Assembly (NCBI GenBank): GCA_021155045.1
Contig: JAJNQB010000008.1
Span: 62,001 to 126,000, forward strand
From: Arcticibacter sp.
GTDB lineage: Bacteria > Bacteroidota > Bacteroidia > 2-12-FULL-35-15
Direction of reading: 5' to 3'
Length of the DNA stretch: 64,000 nt
The notes under the pieces are model-generated. The model saw only the letters and a list, made by a program, of their open reading frames with translations. It was not told where the DNA came from and made no database searches. Below, in pieces: positions 24,483 through 34,001 of this stretch. The first letter of the stretch is position 1, and each line of letters opens with the position of its first letter. A program made the position numbers and the translations under genes.

Positions 24483-25136
24483 ATGCAAGACAGCACTACT
24501 TCCAGAGAAAAAATATTAAAAAAAATCCGAAAGGCTTTAACACATAAGTCGAATCAAGAAATTGGCGATGTAGATAAAACTTCCGAAATATTTACAACAT
24601 CCGAAGAGCCTCTTGAAATACAATTTGCAACAAACTTTTCTGCAGTAAACGGCAGATTTGTTTTTTGTGAAAACGAAACCGAATTCATTGAAAATTTCGA
24701 TTTTATTGCAAAAGACAATCAATGGGAAAATATTTTTTGTCTTGAACCAAAAATTAAAGATTTATTAAACAAAGGCAACATAAAATTTTCTGACAAAGAA
24801 CAAGATTTACTTAAAACAGATATTGGTTTAACACTTTGCGAATGTTTGGTTGCACGAACAGGAAGTGTTGTTGTTTCATCCAAACAAGCATCTGGCAGAA
24901 GAGTTCCTTTTTATAGTAATTTTCATATTGTTGTAGCATATACTTCGCAACTTGTTTCCAACACAAACGATTCTATAAAATTTTTGAAAGACAAATACAG
25001 CAATAATCTCCCTTCAATGATTTCGACCATTACAGGCCCAAGCAAAACCGCTGACATAGAGAAAACACTAGTTCAAGGAGCACACGGACCAAGAGAAATG
25101 TTTGTTTTTTTAATTGATGATATTCATTTAATCTAA
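24483..25136 (+). CDS. LutC/YkgG-type LUD domain protein
   Basis: A 217-residue protein of the LUD family (lactate utilisation protein C). It opens with SREKILKKIRKALTHKS and has ADIGLTLCECLVARTGSVVV-like sequence (here KTDIGLTLCECLVARTGSV) and the closing GPSKTADIEKTLVQGAHGP, all characteristic. LutC is part of the Fe-S lactate oxidase LutABC in Bacillus, but lutA and lutB are absent here. In this phylum a lone copy commonly lies between ftsH and cdsA, where its role is not known. It starts four bases after the ftsH stop. Confidence 0.85.
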   Translation: MQDSTTSREKILKKIRKALTHKSNQEIGDVDKTSEIFTTSEEPLEIQFATNFSAVNGRFVFCENETEFIENFDFIAKDNQWENIFCLEPKIKDLLNKGNIKFSDKEQDLLKTDIGLTLCECLVARTGSVVVSSKQASGRRVPFYSNFHIVVAYTSQLVSNTNDSIKFLKDKYSNNLPSMISTITGPSKTADIEKTLVQGAHGPREMFVFLIDDIHLI

Positions 25137-25146
25137 ACCAAAATCT

Positions 25147-25965
25147 GTGAACAATTTTTTAAAAAGAACACTCACAGCAGGAGCATTTGTTGCAGTTTTA
25201 TTAGGCTGCACCTATTATAACCAATTATCCTTTTCAATTCTTTTTTTCATCATCACCATTCTTGGAATCTGGGAATTTTATACCCTTTCCGAAAAAGCTC
25301 AAGTTAAACCCCAAAAAATTTGGGGAACAATTGTAGGCGCATCTATATTTCTGAGCAATGCTTTGGTTAGTATGCAACTTTTTGATTTTAAAATTTTAGC
25401 ATTTAATATTCCATTAATTTTTTCATTTTTCATTGTTGAACTATACACCAACAAAATTAACCCCTTTGTAAATATTGGTTATACTTTATTAGGCGTTTTT
25501 TATGTAGCCATACCTTTTTCGTTACTTAATTATATAGTTACTTATACTGGAAATTACAATTATGAAATCCTATTTGGTTTCTTTTTAATATTGTGGAGTA
25601 ATGATTCTGGAGCGTATATAGCAGGTTCAGCATTTGGAAAAAGAAAATTATTTGAACGCGTATCGCCTGGAAAATCATGGGAAGGAAGTGTTGGAGGAGC
25701 CATAGCAAGTTATATTGTAACATTTATTATTGCTGGGTGGTACACATCTATTTCTATTATCGATTGGATGGTAATTGCAGCAATATTAGTGGTTATTGGA
25801 ACATTAGGAGATTTGGTAGAATCTTTATATAAAAGAAGCAAAAATGTAAAAGACTCAGGACGATTGTTGCCGGGGCATGGTGGTATTTTAGATAGATTTG
25901 ATAGTTTAATAATGGCTACACCTTTTGTATTTAGCTATTTGTATATCGAAAAGCTTTTACAATAA
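25147..25965 (+). CDS. cdsA: phosphatidate cytidylyltransferase
   Basis: A 272-residue inner-membrane enzyme forming CDP-diacylglycerol from phosphatidate and CTP, the branch point of phospholipid synthesis. The CDS signature is visible as SKNVKDSGRLLPGHGGILDR near the C-terminus, preceded by RVSPGKSWEGSVGGAIAS and SNDSGAYIAGSAFGKRK, with seven or eight hydrophobic segments. The start is GTG at 25147, eleven bases after the LUD-gene stop, and no ATG fits. The usual next gene, psd, is not adjacent but lies beyond gdhA and yidC. Confidence 0.93.
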   Translation: MNNFLKRTLTAGAFVAVLLGCTYYNQLSFSILFFIITILGIWEFYTLSEKAQVKPQKIWGTIVGASIFLSNALVSMQLFDFKILAFNIPLIFSFFIVELYTNKINPFVNIGYTLLGVFYVAIPFSLLNYIVTYTGNYNYEILFGFFLILWSNDSGAYIAGSAFGKRKLFERVSPGKSWEGSVGGAIASYIVTFIIAGWYTSISIIDWMVIAAILVVIGTLGDLVESLYKRSKNVKDSGRLLPGHGGILDRFDSLIMATPFVFSYLYIEKLLQ

Positions 25966-26121
25966 GCAATTAAAAGACATGTATTCTAAAATAGAATTAA
26001 ACGATAGAATATGGAGTTTTACCGATAAGATTTTATATAGAATGTAATTTTTTATAAATTCGCACACTTTAATCGTGTTCCTAAAAAATTAAAAATTAAA
26101 AAGGTACCTAACATTAAAAAT

Positions 26122-27396
26122 ATGACGACAAAAACAACCACTGTACCAGCCGAACATCAAAGTATGTTTGATGCTGTACTTGCTCGACTAGATGTTGCTG
26201 CAAAGATTTACGGCTTATCAGACGAAGTTGCAACCATTTTAAAAAACCCACAAAAACAAGTAAAAGTAAGCCTTCCAATAATGATGGACAACGGTACTAT
26301 GCGCGTTTTTGAGGGATTCAGAACAGTACATTCCACAATTCTTGGACCATCTAAAGGAGGAATCCGTTATGCAATGGACGTATGCGATGATGAAGTAAAA
26401 GCACTATCAGCTTGGATGACTTTTAAATGTGCTGTTGCAAATTTACCTTATGGTGGTGGAAAAGGTGGAATAAAATGTAATCCACGTGAAATGAGTGTTG
26501 GAGAATTAGAACGATTAACTAAAGCATATACAACAGCAATGGCTGATGTTTTTGGTGTAGATAAAGATATTCCTGCTCCTGATATGGGAACAAGTGGACG
26601 TGAAATGGCTTGGTTACTTGATGCTTATAACAAAACACATAGAGGAAACTTCCCGGGTGTTACCACAGGCAAACCAGTTGGCTTAGGTGGTTCATTAGGA
26701 AGAGATGCTGCAACAGGTCGTGGAGTGATGATTTCTACTTTGGCTGCTTTAGCAAAAATGAAATTAGATCCTAAAAAAGTTACTGCAGCTGTTCAAGGTT
26801 TTGGTAATGTTGGTTCTCATGCATCACGCTTATTAAACGAACAAGGAATTAAAATTTGCGCGATAGGCGACCATACTGCTACGCTTTGGAATGAAAATGG
26901 AATTGATATAAAAGCTGCTATAGAATTTGTAAAAACAAACAATAATGTTTTAAAAGGATTCAAAGGTGGTGTTGAAATTAAACCTGAAGAATTATTAACT
27001 GCAAAAGTTGATATTTTAGTTCCTGCTGCATTGCAAAATGTTATTACAGGAGAGGTTGCTCAAAACATCAATGCAAAATTAATTATTGAAGGAGCCAACG
27101 GACCAACAACTCCAGAAGCAGATCCAATTTTAAAAGACAAAGGTATTATTGTAGTACCAGACATCTTAGCAAATGGTGGTGGTGTTACAGTTTCCTACTT
27201 TGAATGGGTACAAAATAAATATGGTCGTTATTGGCCAGAAGCAGAAGTAAATGAAAAACATGATGCTTCAATGAATGCTGCTTTTGAAACAGTTTGGAAA
27301 AATGCTGAACAATACAATACAACCATGAGAATGGGTGCTTATATTACAGCATTACAAAAAGTTGAATCAGGTATCAAAGCTAAAGGTTGGTACTAA
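26122..27396 (+). CDS. gdhA: glutamate dehydrogenase
   Basis: A 424-residue Glu/Leu/Phe/Val-dehydrogenase family enzyme interconverting glutamate and 2-oxoglutarate with ammonia. The catalytic lysine region is LPYGGGKGGIKCNP (K114), with the substrate-site lysine in GPSKGGIRY (K79), and the Rossmann loop is VQGFGNVGSHA. The length of about 420 and the GGSLGRDAATGRGV segment point to the NAD-type hexameric class rather than the 450-residue NADP class; cofactor is not certain. It is transcribed alone, with a terminator 24 bases after the stop. Confidence 0.93.
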   Translation: MTTKTTTVPAEHQSMFDAVLARLDVAAKIYGLSDEVATILKNPQKQVKVSLPIMMDNGTMRVFEGFRTVHSTILGPSKGGIRYAMDVCDDEVKALSAWMTFKCAVANLPYGGGKGGIKCNPREMSVGELERLTKAYTTAMADVFGVDKDIPAPDMGTSGREMAWLLDAYNKTHRGNFPGVTTGKPVGLGGSLGRDAATGRGVMISTLAALAKMKLDPKKVTAAVQGFGNVGSHASRLLNEQGIKICAIGDHTATLWNENGIDIKAAIEFVKTNNNVLKGFKGGVEIKPEELLTAKVDILVPAALQNVITGEVAQNINAKLIIEGANGPTTPEADPILKDKGIIVVPDILANGGGVTVSYFEWVQNKYGRYWPEAEVNEKHDASMNAAFETVWKNAEQYNTTMRMGAYITALQKVESGIKAKGWY

Positions 27397-27420
27397 TAAT
27401 TTTCAAATCAAATAAAGTAA

Positions 27421-27449
27421 AAAGTCCTGCAAAATTGCAGGACTTTTTA
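27421..27449 (+). terminator. intrinsic terminator of gdhA
   Basis: AAAGTCCTGCAA pairs with TTGCAGGACTTT and is followed by a T-rich tail, 24 bases after the glutamate dehydrogenase stop. Confidence 0.85.
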
Positions 27450-27461
27450 CTTTATAAATAC

Positions 27462-27469
27462 TATCTTTG
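27462..27469 (+). promoter_or_regulatory. TAnnTTTG -7 box (TATCTTTG) for yidC-psd
   Basis: A full consensus match lying between the gdhA terminator and the yidC start, 20 bases upstream of ATG 27490. Confidence 0.5.
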
Positions 27470-27489
27470 CGCCTTAAAATTTTAAAAGA

Positions 27490-29373
27490 ATGATGGATAG
27501 AAATTCGATAATTGGCCTTTTATTAATTGGAGGAATACTTATAGGTTGGTTAGTTATGTCTCAGCCAAGTGCAGAAGAACTTGCAAAACAAAAAATCATT
27601 GCTGATTCCACAGCGCAATATATAGAAACCGAAAAAGCAAAAGTTGCAACTGATTCTATTTCAAAGCTTAATACAACAACTCAAAATACAGATACTTCAA
27701 TTGTTGTTTCCGATTCTTTAAAATTAGCTCAACAAAAGATGGCTTTTGGAGATTTTGCTGAAGCAGCAAAAGGTGAAGACAAAACCATAATCATTGAAAA
27801 TGATTTGATGAAAGTAAATGTTGCATCTAAAGGAGGAAGAATTAAATCTGTGGAATTAAAAAATTATAAAACATACGACCAAAAACCATTGTTTCTTTTT
27901 GATGCTGATTCTTCTCAACAAAGTCTTTCTTTTTATGCTTTTGGAAAAAAATTTACAACCGACAGTATGTACTTTACTCCTGAAGGAACAGATTTTAAAG
28001 TTAGTGGCGCTGACAGCAAAAAATTATCGATGCGCTTATATGCTGGAACTAAAGAAAAATATTTAGAGTACGTTTATACTTTAAAAGGCGATGATTACAT
28101 GATGGACTTTGAAATTAACACAGTTGGTTTACAAAATGTAATTGCCCCTACAACAAAAGAACTTACTTTAAACTGGGGAATGAAAACCCCAACACAAGAA
28201 CAAGATTTCGACAATCAAAACAGGAGCTCTACTATCTATTATAATTCTTCAATAGATGGAGTGGATAGAATTAGCGAAGCAAGTAGTGAAAAAAAATATC
28301 TTGAAGGAAAAACAAAATGGATTGGTTTTAAGCAACAATTTTTCACATCTGTGCTGATCTCTAAAAACGAATTTGAAAAACCGAGCATTGAAACCAAAAT
28401 ATTGCAAGGTTCAAAAAAATACATAAAAGATTATACTGCAAGTATTCCTTTAGCTTATGAAAGTAATAAGAACGATACCTATGCTATGCAATTTTATTTT
28501 GGACCAAACCACTATCAAACATTAAAAAAATATGATATTGAGTTAGAAAAACAAATTAATTTAGGCTGGAAAATTTTTGGTTGGTTAAATCGCTTCTTGG
28601 TAATTCCTATTTTTAATTTCCTAAGTGGTTTTAATATGAATTATGGAATTATCATTTTAATTCTAACCATCATCATTAAACTTTTATTATTACCTATTGC
28701 TTACAGAACTGTTCTTTCTTCAGCTAAAATGCGTGTTTTGAAACCAGAGATGGATGAAATAACAGAAAAATTTAAGAATGAAGATCCAATGAAGAAACAA
28801 CAAGCTACTATGGCTCTTTACAAAAGTGCTGGAGTAAATCCGATGGCTGGTTGTATTCCTGTTTTACTACAAATGCCAATATTAATTGCATTGTTTAACT
28901 TTTTTCCTGCATCTATTGAATTGCGCCAACAAGGATTTTTATGGGCACACGATTTATCTACTTATGATTCTGTTTGGGATTTTGGATTTAATATTCCTTG
29001 GTATGGCGACCACATGAGTTTATTTGCACTATTAATGACTGGCTCTACATTACTTTACACATGGAGCAACAGCCAATTGATGGGCAGCACCAACCAAATG
29101 CCTGGAATGAAATGGATGATGTATTTAATGCCTATTTTCTTTTTAGGATTCTTAAATAGTTATTCTGCAGGATTGAGTTGGTACTATTTCCTAGCAAATA
29201 TGTTTACATTTGGTCAAACGTGGGTGATGCAAAAATTTGTGATTGATAACGACAAATTGCACGCAAAAATTCAAGAAAATAAAAAGAAACCAAAAAAAGT
29301 TTCTAAATTTCAACAACGTTTAGAAGAAATGGCTAAGCAAAATCAGCAACGTACTAACAAAGGAAAAAAATAA
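27490..29373 (+). CDS. yidC: membrane protein insertase YidC
   Basis: A 627-residue inner-membrane insertase/chaperone working with SecYEG. It begins with a transmembrane helix (IIGLLLIGGILIGWLVM), followed by the large periplasmic beta domain (about 95-360) and the conserved five-helix region with FNMNYGIIILILTIIIKLLL, AGVNPMAGCIPVLLQMPILI and NSYSAGLSWYYFLANM. The C-terminal tail is lysine/glutamine-rich, suited to ribosome binding. The ATG at 27493 (MDRNSIIG) is as likely a start as 27490. It is followed five bases later by psd and preceded by its own -7 box. Confidence 0.95.
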   Translation: MMDRNSIIGLLLIGGILIGWLVMSQPSAEELAKQKIIADSTAQYIETEKAKVATDSISKLNTTTQNTDTSIVVSDSLKLAQQKMAFGDFAEAAKGEDKTIIIENDLMKVNVASKGGRIKSVELKNYKTYDQKPLFLFDADSSQQSLSFYAFGKKFTTDSMYFTPEGTDFKVSGADSKKLSMRLYAGTKEKYLEYVYTLKGDDYMMDFEINTVGLQNVIAPTTKELTLNWGMKTPTQEQDFDNQNRSSTIYYNSSIDGVDRISEASSEKKYLEGKTKWIGFKQQFFTSVLISKNEFEKPSIETKILQGSKKYIKDYTASIPLAYESNKNDTYAMQFYFGPNHYQTLKKYDIELEKQINLGWKIFGWLNRFLVIPIFNFLSGFNMNYGIIILILTIIIKLLLLPIAYRTVLSSAKMRVLKPEMDEITEKFKNEDPMKKQQATMALYKSAGVNPMAGCIPVLLQMPILIALFNFFPASIELRQQGFLWAHDLSTYDSVWDFGFNIPWYGDHMSLFALLMTGSTLLYTWSNSQLMGSTNQMPGMKWMMYLMPIFFLGFLNSYSAGLSWYYFLANMFTFGQTWVMQKFVIDNDKLHAKIQENKKKPKKVSKFQQRLEEMAKQNQQRTNKGKK

Positions 29374-29378
29374 AACAA

Positions 29379-30035
29379 ATGATACACAAAGAAGGATATC
29401 CATCTATATTAATAACATTTGCTTTAGTTACCATCATTAATTTTCTAACGCACTTTTTTGCAGCTGAATTACCCATTGTACTCTGGTTAGGTTATGCCCT
29501 TTCTGTATTTTTATTGGTTACTATTTTGCAATTTTTCAGAAACCCTTCACGCAAAATTATTATTGATGACAATACTATTGTTGCCCCTGCCGATGGAAAA
29601 GTAGTAGTGATAGAAGAAACTACCGAAACAGAATATTTTAAAGACAAGCGCTTACAAATTTCGATTTTTATGTCGCCAATAAATGTGCATGTAAATCGTT
29701 TTCCAATTGGCGGAATTGTAAAGTATGCAAAATATCACCCTGGACTCTTTTTGGTTGCTTGGCATCCAAAATCTTCAACTGAAAACGAAAGAACCACAAT
29801 AGTGGTTGAACACAAAAACGGGCAAGAGGTTTTATTTCGTCAAATTGCTGGAGCTTTAGCAAGACGAATAGTATATTACTGTAAAGAAGGTGATAAAGCT
29901 ACTCAAGGCAATGAATTTGGCTTTATTAAATTTGGTTCTCGAGTTGATTTACTTTTACCTACTAATGTAAAGGTTAAAGTTAATCTTGAGCAAAAAGTAA
30001 AAGGAAACGAAACGGTAATTGCTACATTCGAGTAG
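29379..30035 (+). CDS. psd: phosphatidylserine decarboxylase
   Basis: A 218-residue short-form (archaeal/Bacteroidota type) phosphatidylserine decarboxylase proenzyme, making phosphatidylethanolamine. Two N-terminal hydrophobic segments anchor it. The core has NTIVAPADGKVVVIEE, ISIFMSPINVHVNRFPIGG, and the self-cleavage site FIKFGSRVDLLLP, where the Gly-Ser bond yields the pyruvoyl group. It follows yidC by five bases and completes the phospholipid pathway started by cdsA. Confidence 0.92.
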   Translation: MIHKEGYPSILITFALVTIINFLTHFFAAELPIVLWLGYALSVFLLVTILQFFRNPSRKIIIDDNTIVAPADGKVVVIEETTETEYFKDKRLQISIFMSPINVHVNRFPIGGIVKYAKYHPGLFLVAWHPKSSTENERTTIVVEHKNGQEVLFRQIAGALARRIVYYCKEGDKATQGNEFGFIKFGSRVDLLLPTNVKVKVNLEQKVKGNETVIATFE

Positions 30036-30091
30036 AATTTCTGTTTTTTTAACACTTTTAAACAAACAGCATTAAAATAATTTCTTAATTT

Positions 30092-30099
30092 TACGTTTG
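30092..30099 (+). promoter_or_regulatory. TAnnTTTG -7 box (TACGTTTG)
   Basis: An exact match to the consensus, 38 bases upstream of ATG 30138 of the small cysteine-rich exported protein. Confidence 0.5.
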
Positions 30100-30137
30100 T
30101 AAAGCAAATAGAAATTAATCCTTAAACCCATAATCAA

Positions 30138-30425
30138 ATGAAAAAATTATTTTTAGTATTAGCATTAGCAGGTGTAGTTGGTTCTGCATCAGCAATTACA
30201 TTTGCATCTCACAAAGCAGTTACTGTTTGTGGTGAAGATAAAAAAGGTGATGACAAAAAGAAAAAAAGCAAAAAAGAATGTTGCAAAAAAGATGCTACTG
30301 CAAAATCTTGCAGCGAATCAAAAGCAGAAACAACAAAAACTTCTTGTTCTGAATCAAAAGGTGAAACTAAATCTTGCTGCAAAGCAAAAGCTAACAGTAC
30401 AGCTACAACAGAAGAAAAAAAATAA
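30138..30425 (+). CDS. small exported cysteine/lysine-rich protein
   Basis: A 95-residue protein. The signal peptide is KKLFLVLALAGVVGSASA, and the mature part is almost entirely Lys, Glu, Ser, Thr and Cys. Seven cysteines (31, 48, 49, 58, 70, 80, 81) lie in a short repeat, SCSESK at 57-62 and again at 69-74, with CC pairs near either end. This looks like a low-complexity metal-binding or redox-active periplasmic protein; no family is recognised and no function can be assigned. It has its own -7 box and a shared bidirectional terminator downstream. Confidence 0.75.
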   Translation: MKKLFLVLALAGVVGSASAITFASHKAVTVCGEDKKGDDKKKKSKKECCKKDATAKSCSESKAETTKTSCSESKGETKSCCKAKANSTATTEEKK

Positions 30426-30440
30426 GCTTAATTTATTTTT

Positions 30441-30484
30441 AATAACAAAAAAGCCGATTGGATTCAATCGGCTTTTTTGTTATT
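30441..30484. terminator. bidirectional terminator between convergent genes
   Basis: A perfect 20-bp stem (AATAACAAAAAAGCCGATTG with its complement) closes a GATT loop. A-rich and T-rich flanks make it work both ways, ending the small exported protein gene and the convergent ketopantoate-reductase-like gene. Confidence 0.9.
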
Positions 30485-30497
30485 AAAAATTTGACGC

Positions 30498-31427
30498 TCA
30501 TTTTTTTTGCAATTCAATTAAAATCATTTTAAACGTTGGAGTTGCTATGTTATGATTTTCTGCTTCTTTAACTACATATTCTGTTAAAGAATTAAGTTCA
30601 GTTTTGTTTTGTTTGTTTTGAAAATCAGAATGCATGGAAGATGTTGTTTCAAAAGGCAACAAAGCCAATTTTTCTAGTACTTCGTCCCTTATATTATATG
30701 AAACCTTAATTTGTTTTATTTTTGCAACTGCTTTCACTTCATTAATTAAAGAAATCAAAATCTCTTTTTTACTTTTGTTAGACAGTATTAACCCAATAGA
30801 ATCATTGAAATATGATGTTGCAGTTGCTATAGATGAAATAAAAATAAATTTTTCCCAAATAATTTTGGATATGTCCCATGAAAGAGTTGCATCAATATTT
30901 GATGCCTTAAATATATTTTCAAGCAAATTTAATTTCTCATTTTTAATTTTATCTAATCCAAAATATAGTTTTTCGATGTTTCCTTTGTTCTCTACTATTC
31001 CAACATCTATTAATCGAGAAACGACATAAACACAGCCCTCTAAAACAATATTATTTGGAAAGATTTTTAATATTTTTTTACTTCCATCTACGCCATTAAG
31101 CAGAGGCAAAAAAATTGTTTCTTGACCCACACATGGTTTTAGTTGAGTAGCGATATCAATAAGATCATAGCTTTTGGTGCAAATAAGAATATATTGAACA
31201 ATACCAATATCTATAGGATTGTCGCTTACTTTCGATGGAACTGCAATAAAATGATTGTTCCCTTTAATAACTTTTAGCCCATCGGTTTTTATTTTTTTAA
31301 AGTTTTCTCCTCTTGTCAAAAAACAAATTTCAACATCTTTGCTCTCTTGAAATTGCTTGGCTAAAAGCCCGCCAAAATAGCCACCAACAGCACCAATACC
31401 AGCTACTAATATTTTTGTTTTTGACAT
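30498..31427 (-). CDS. ketopantoate reductase family protein
   Basis: The start at ATG 31427 gives 309 residues; the TTG at 31433 would add two. The nucleotide-binding glycine motif is VAGIGAVGGYFGGLLA near the N-terminus, followed by ICTKSYD and LPLLNGVDGSKKI, and the C-terminal helical domain carries a SSMHSDFQNKQNKTELNSL motif (Lys and Asn/Ser contacts) typical of the PanE/ApbA family. The family reduces 2-dehydropantoate to pantoate with NADPH in coenzyme A synthesis. Other family members act on different 2-keto substrates, so the specific reaction is left open. Confidence 0.85.
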   Translation of the reverse strand: MSKTKILVAGIGAVGGYFGGLLAKQFQESKDVEICFLTRGENFKKIKTDGLKVIKGNNHFIAVPSKVSDNPIDIGIVQYILICTKSYDLIDIATQLKPCVGQETIFLPLLNGVDGSKKILKIFPNNIVLEGCVYVVSRLIDVGIVENKGNIEKLYFGLDKIKNEKLNLLENIFKASNIDATLSWDISKIIWEKFIFISSIATATSYFNDSIGLILSNKSKKEILISLINEVKAVAKIKQIKVSYNIRDEVLEKLALLPFETTSSMHSDFQNKQNKTELNSLTEYVVKEAENHNIATPTFKMILIELQKK

Positions 31428-31449
31428 AATCAATGAATTTTAAAAATCG

Positions 31450-31478
31450 AAGCCCTGCAAAAATATTTTGCAGGGCTT
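31450..31478 (-). terminator. intrinsic terminator of the choice-of-anchor B gene
   Basis: AAGCCCTGCAAAA at 31450-31462 pairs with TTTTGCAGGGCTT at 31466-31478. On the minus strand it lies just after the stop of the large secreted protein gene and ahead of the next minus-strand start. Confidence 0.75.
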
Positions 31479-31501
31479 TCTAGACAAAGTAAAAATGATT
31501 T

Positions 31502-33928
31502 TTATTTCGTTTTCATAATTTTAATGGTTGTCATTTTTTGTTTCCCATTAATAATGCTTACAAAATAAATTCCAGAATTAATTTCTGGTTTTAATGTATA
31601 AGAACCTTTATCAGCAGTTATTTTTTCAGTTACCACTACTCTACCTGTAATATCCGTAATTACAAGTGTTGCGCCCTCAACTGCTTTTGTATTTAAATTA
31701 TAATTTAAGGTTATTTCATTTGCGAAAGGGTTTGGATAAGCATTCAAACTAGCATGAATCATATCCGTTGCAGCAATTCCTGTTGGACCCTCATTAATTA
31801 AAAATTTGTCAAACCCTGCTTCTACTAAATGTCCGGGAGCATTATCAGCAGTACGAACAATTACTTTCATTGTTGAAGTAGGAGCTAAGTAATTCGAAAT
31901 TTTAAATGATTTATGTATCCATGTGGAATTTCCTGTAGTACTTGCAACAGCAAATTCCACTAAAGCAATCGTGCTTCCATTATTCAACATTATTTTTAAT
32001 GAATCATTTGGAGCACCGGAACCTCCTGCATTAAAAAACCAACGTGTATAATCTAAATAAGGGTCGGTATAAGAACTTAAATCAAAATTGGGAGAAGTAA
32101 TGATAGTACTTCCGTTATCAACATCATCGTTTGAAGTACTTCCTGTATTATTTCCTGTTACCATAGCAATGTTGGAACAATCGGTAGAATCATCCATTCC
32201 TGGGTTTGAAGGAACTGGTCCGCTAAATGTTCCTACTGGAACTTCACGCACCCATGAACCTGCCGTAGCATCGCCAGAAACAGACCAACCAAAATCAAAC
32301 GTAAAATCATCATAATAGCCTTTGGCTAATTGTATTGTAATTGGTGAAGAAGATGAATTAATAGAAACATTTTGCATACAAGATGTTATATGTCCCCAAT
32401 GTCCGCCTATTACCTCATAATCATCGGCATAAACTGCAGGAAAAGTAAAATTACCACTACCATCGGTTGTTGTATTAAAGTTAAAACTGCTGTTGCTTAC
32501 TTGCACATTAGCATTTGGAATTGGTGTACCCGTTCCTACTTCTATTACTTGCCCGGTTAAAGCAAATGTAGAAATAGGAGAAAGTTCAACATCTTGTATA
32601 GTGACCATTGCTGCAGCAAAAGAAAGCCCTGTAATTATTTTTGAATTATAACCCGCTTTTGAATAACGAACATTATATAGCCCTCCAGGCGATGGAATTC
32701 CTGTTTTATAGTCTCCTCCAATATCTGAATTATCATTTGTTGTAGTTGTTAATATTTCAACCAAAGCACCATTAATTGGCAAGCCTGTTATAGAATCGAT
32801 GATATTACCTTCTAAATAACAAGCACGAACATAATTCGGAGTAAAAACAAATAAGCCTTCATTTATATTTGAAACAACAATTGTTCCTGACGGTAGGAAT
32901 GGATAAACTCCCCAATTTCCAACAGAACCACCACCAGAACCCGGGTATGTATCATAATTTCCAACCTGAACTAAATTTTGTGGTCTTCCTGCATCTACAA
33001 TTGTAAATCCATCTTTATACCATGATGTTACAGCATAATCATTTCCAGCAACATTTATAATATGCGTATTATGAACCATCGAGTTTGAACCAGGGTTAGA
33101 TTGAATCTTATCTAATAAAGTAATGTTACCCAAATCAGAAATATCGTAAGAGGTAAGAAAAGAATTATCTACTTCATCTGTAGTAAACAATGTTTTACTA
33201 TCCTGTGAAAGCCAAGTATTGTGAGTAAAAGCGTTAGGCGTAGTAAAATTTGCAAGTTCAACTGGTGCCGATTTATTTGTAAAATCTACAACAGAACAAC
33301 GCCCTGTGTAAATGTGTCCTGCATACAATGTATCATTTCGAACATAACCATCGTGTACATAATGATCACTTGATGATACTCCCATAGAATAATTACCAAC
33401 ATAAACAGGATTCCAAGGGTCTGTAATATCCAAAACAATTGCTCCTCCATCAAACAAATTGCTACCATATAAATAACAATAATTTCCGTCAATATGCAAA
33501 GCATGAATTGAATTTAATTGTCCGGCAATAACACCGTTTCCTGTATATGTACGAAATGCAATTCCAGCGGTATTAGGTAAAGAAGACAAATTAAAAATTT
33601 GCAAACCACCACCTGCTTCAGTTGTTACATAAGCATATTTTCCTTTTGTTTTGATTTCTTGCCACAATGCTGATGAGCCTGTTGGTCCAACATGTTGAAA
33701 TACTTGAGTAGGTGTATTTGGATTGGTAACATCTACGATAGAAAGCCCAACTGATGCACCCACTAGCGCATATTCATTATTTAAAGAATCAACATAACCA
33801 AGAATGTTTGCACATGTTTGCCCTGGATAGGTTAGTTGTGCGCGAAATGTTACATTCAAATCCTGAGCTTGAATCAGCCCACAGAAAAATATCATCATAA
33901 ATGATGCATAAAGTTTTTTAATATTCAT
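31502..33928 (-). CDS. secreted choice-of-anchor B protein with T9SS sorting domain
   Basis: An 808-residue exported protein. After the signal peptide (ASFMMIFFCGLIQAQ), a choice-of-anchor B domain of repeated LVIVD-like blades (LSIVDVTNPNTP, AIVLDITDPWNP, FTIVDAGRPQN) covers about the first 370 residues and resembles a beta-propeller. Two carboxypeptidase-regulatory-like domains (about 385-450 and 455-545) follow, then a jelly-roll-like region, and finally the type IX secretion Por tail (NAYPNPFANEITLNYNL to SGIYFVSIINGKQK). It should be exported to the cell surface or outside by T9SS. Its ligand or substrate is unknown. Confidence 0.88.
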   Translation of the reverse strand: MNIKKLYASFMMIFFCGLIQAQDLNVTFRAQLTYPGQTCANILGYVDSLNNEYALVGASVGLSIVDVTNPNTPTQVFQHVGPTGSSALWQEIKTKGKYAYVTTEAGGGLQIFNLSSLPNTAGIAFRTYTGNGVIAGQLNSIHALHIDGNYCYLYGSNLFDGGAIVLDITDPWNPVYVGNYSMGVSSSDHYVHDGYVRNDTLYAGHIYTGRCSVVDFTNKSAPVELANFTTPNAFTHNTWLSQDSKTLFTTDEVDNSFLTSYDISDLGNITLLDKIQSNPGSNSMVHNTHIINVAGNDYAVTSWYKDGFTIVDAGRPQNLVQVGNYDTYPGSGGGSVGNWGVYPFLPSGTIVVSNINEGLFVFTPNYVRACYLEGNIIDSITGLPINGALVEILTTTTNDNSDIGGDYKTGIPSPGGLYNVRYSKAGYNSKIITGLSFAAAMVTIQDVELSPISTFALTGQVIEVGTGTPIPNANVQVSNSSFNFNTTTDGSGNFTFPAVYADDYEVIGGHWGHITSCMQNVSINSSSSPITIQLAKGYYDDFTFDFGWSVSGDATAGSWVREVPVGTFSGPVPSNPGMDDSTDCSNIAMVTGNNTGSTSNDDVDNGSTIITSPNFDLSSYTDPYLDYTRWFFNAGGSGAPNDSLKIMLNNGSTIALVEFAVASTTGNSTWIHKSFKISNYLAPTSTMKVIVRTADNAPGHLVEAGFDKFLINEGPTGIAATDMIHASLNAYPNPFANEITLNYNLNTKAVEGATLVITDITGRVVVTEKITADKGSYTLKPEINSGIYFVSIINGKQKMTTIKIMKTK

Positions 33929-34001
33929 TTTGTAAGAGAGATTTTATTAAAAGATTAATTGCTTAGCACCAAGTACGCAATAATATTTGTAGAAAGCAAA
34001 A

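Noticed and set aside
25979..26047. A 22-codon frame between cdsA and gdhA
   Set aside because: Short, without a promoter box or terminator of its own, and no distinctive residues.
30178..30486. A 102-codon frame overlapping the small exported protein
   Set aside because: The product is a lysine/leucine-rich shadow; the other frame has a proper signal peptide and cysteine repeats.
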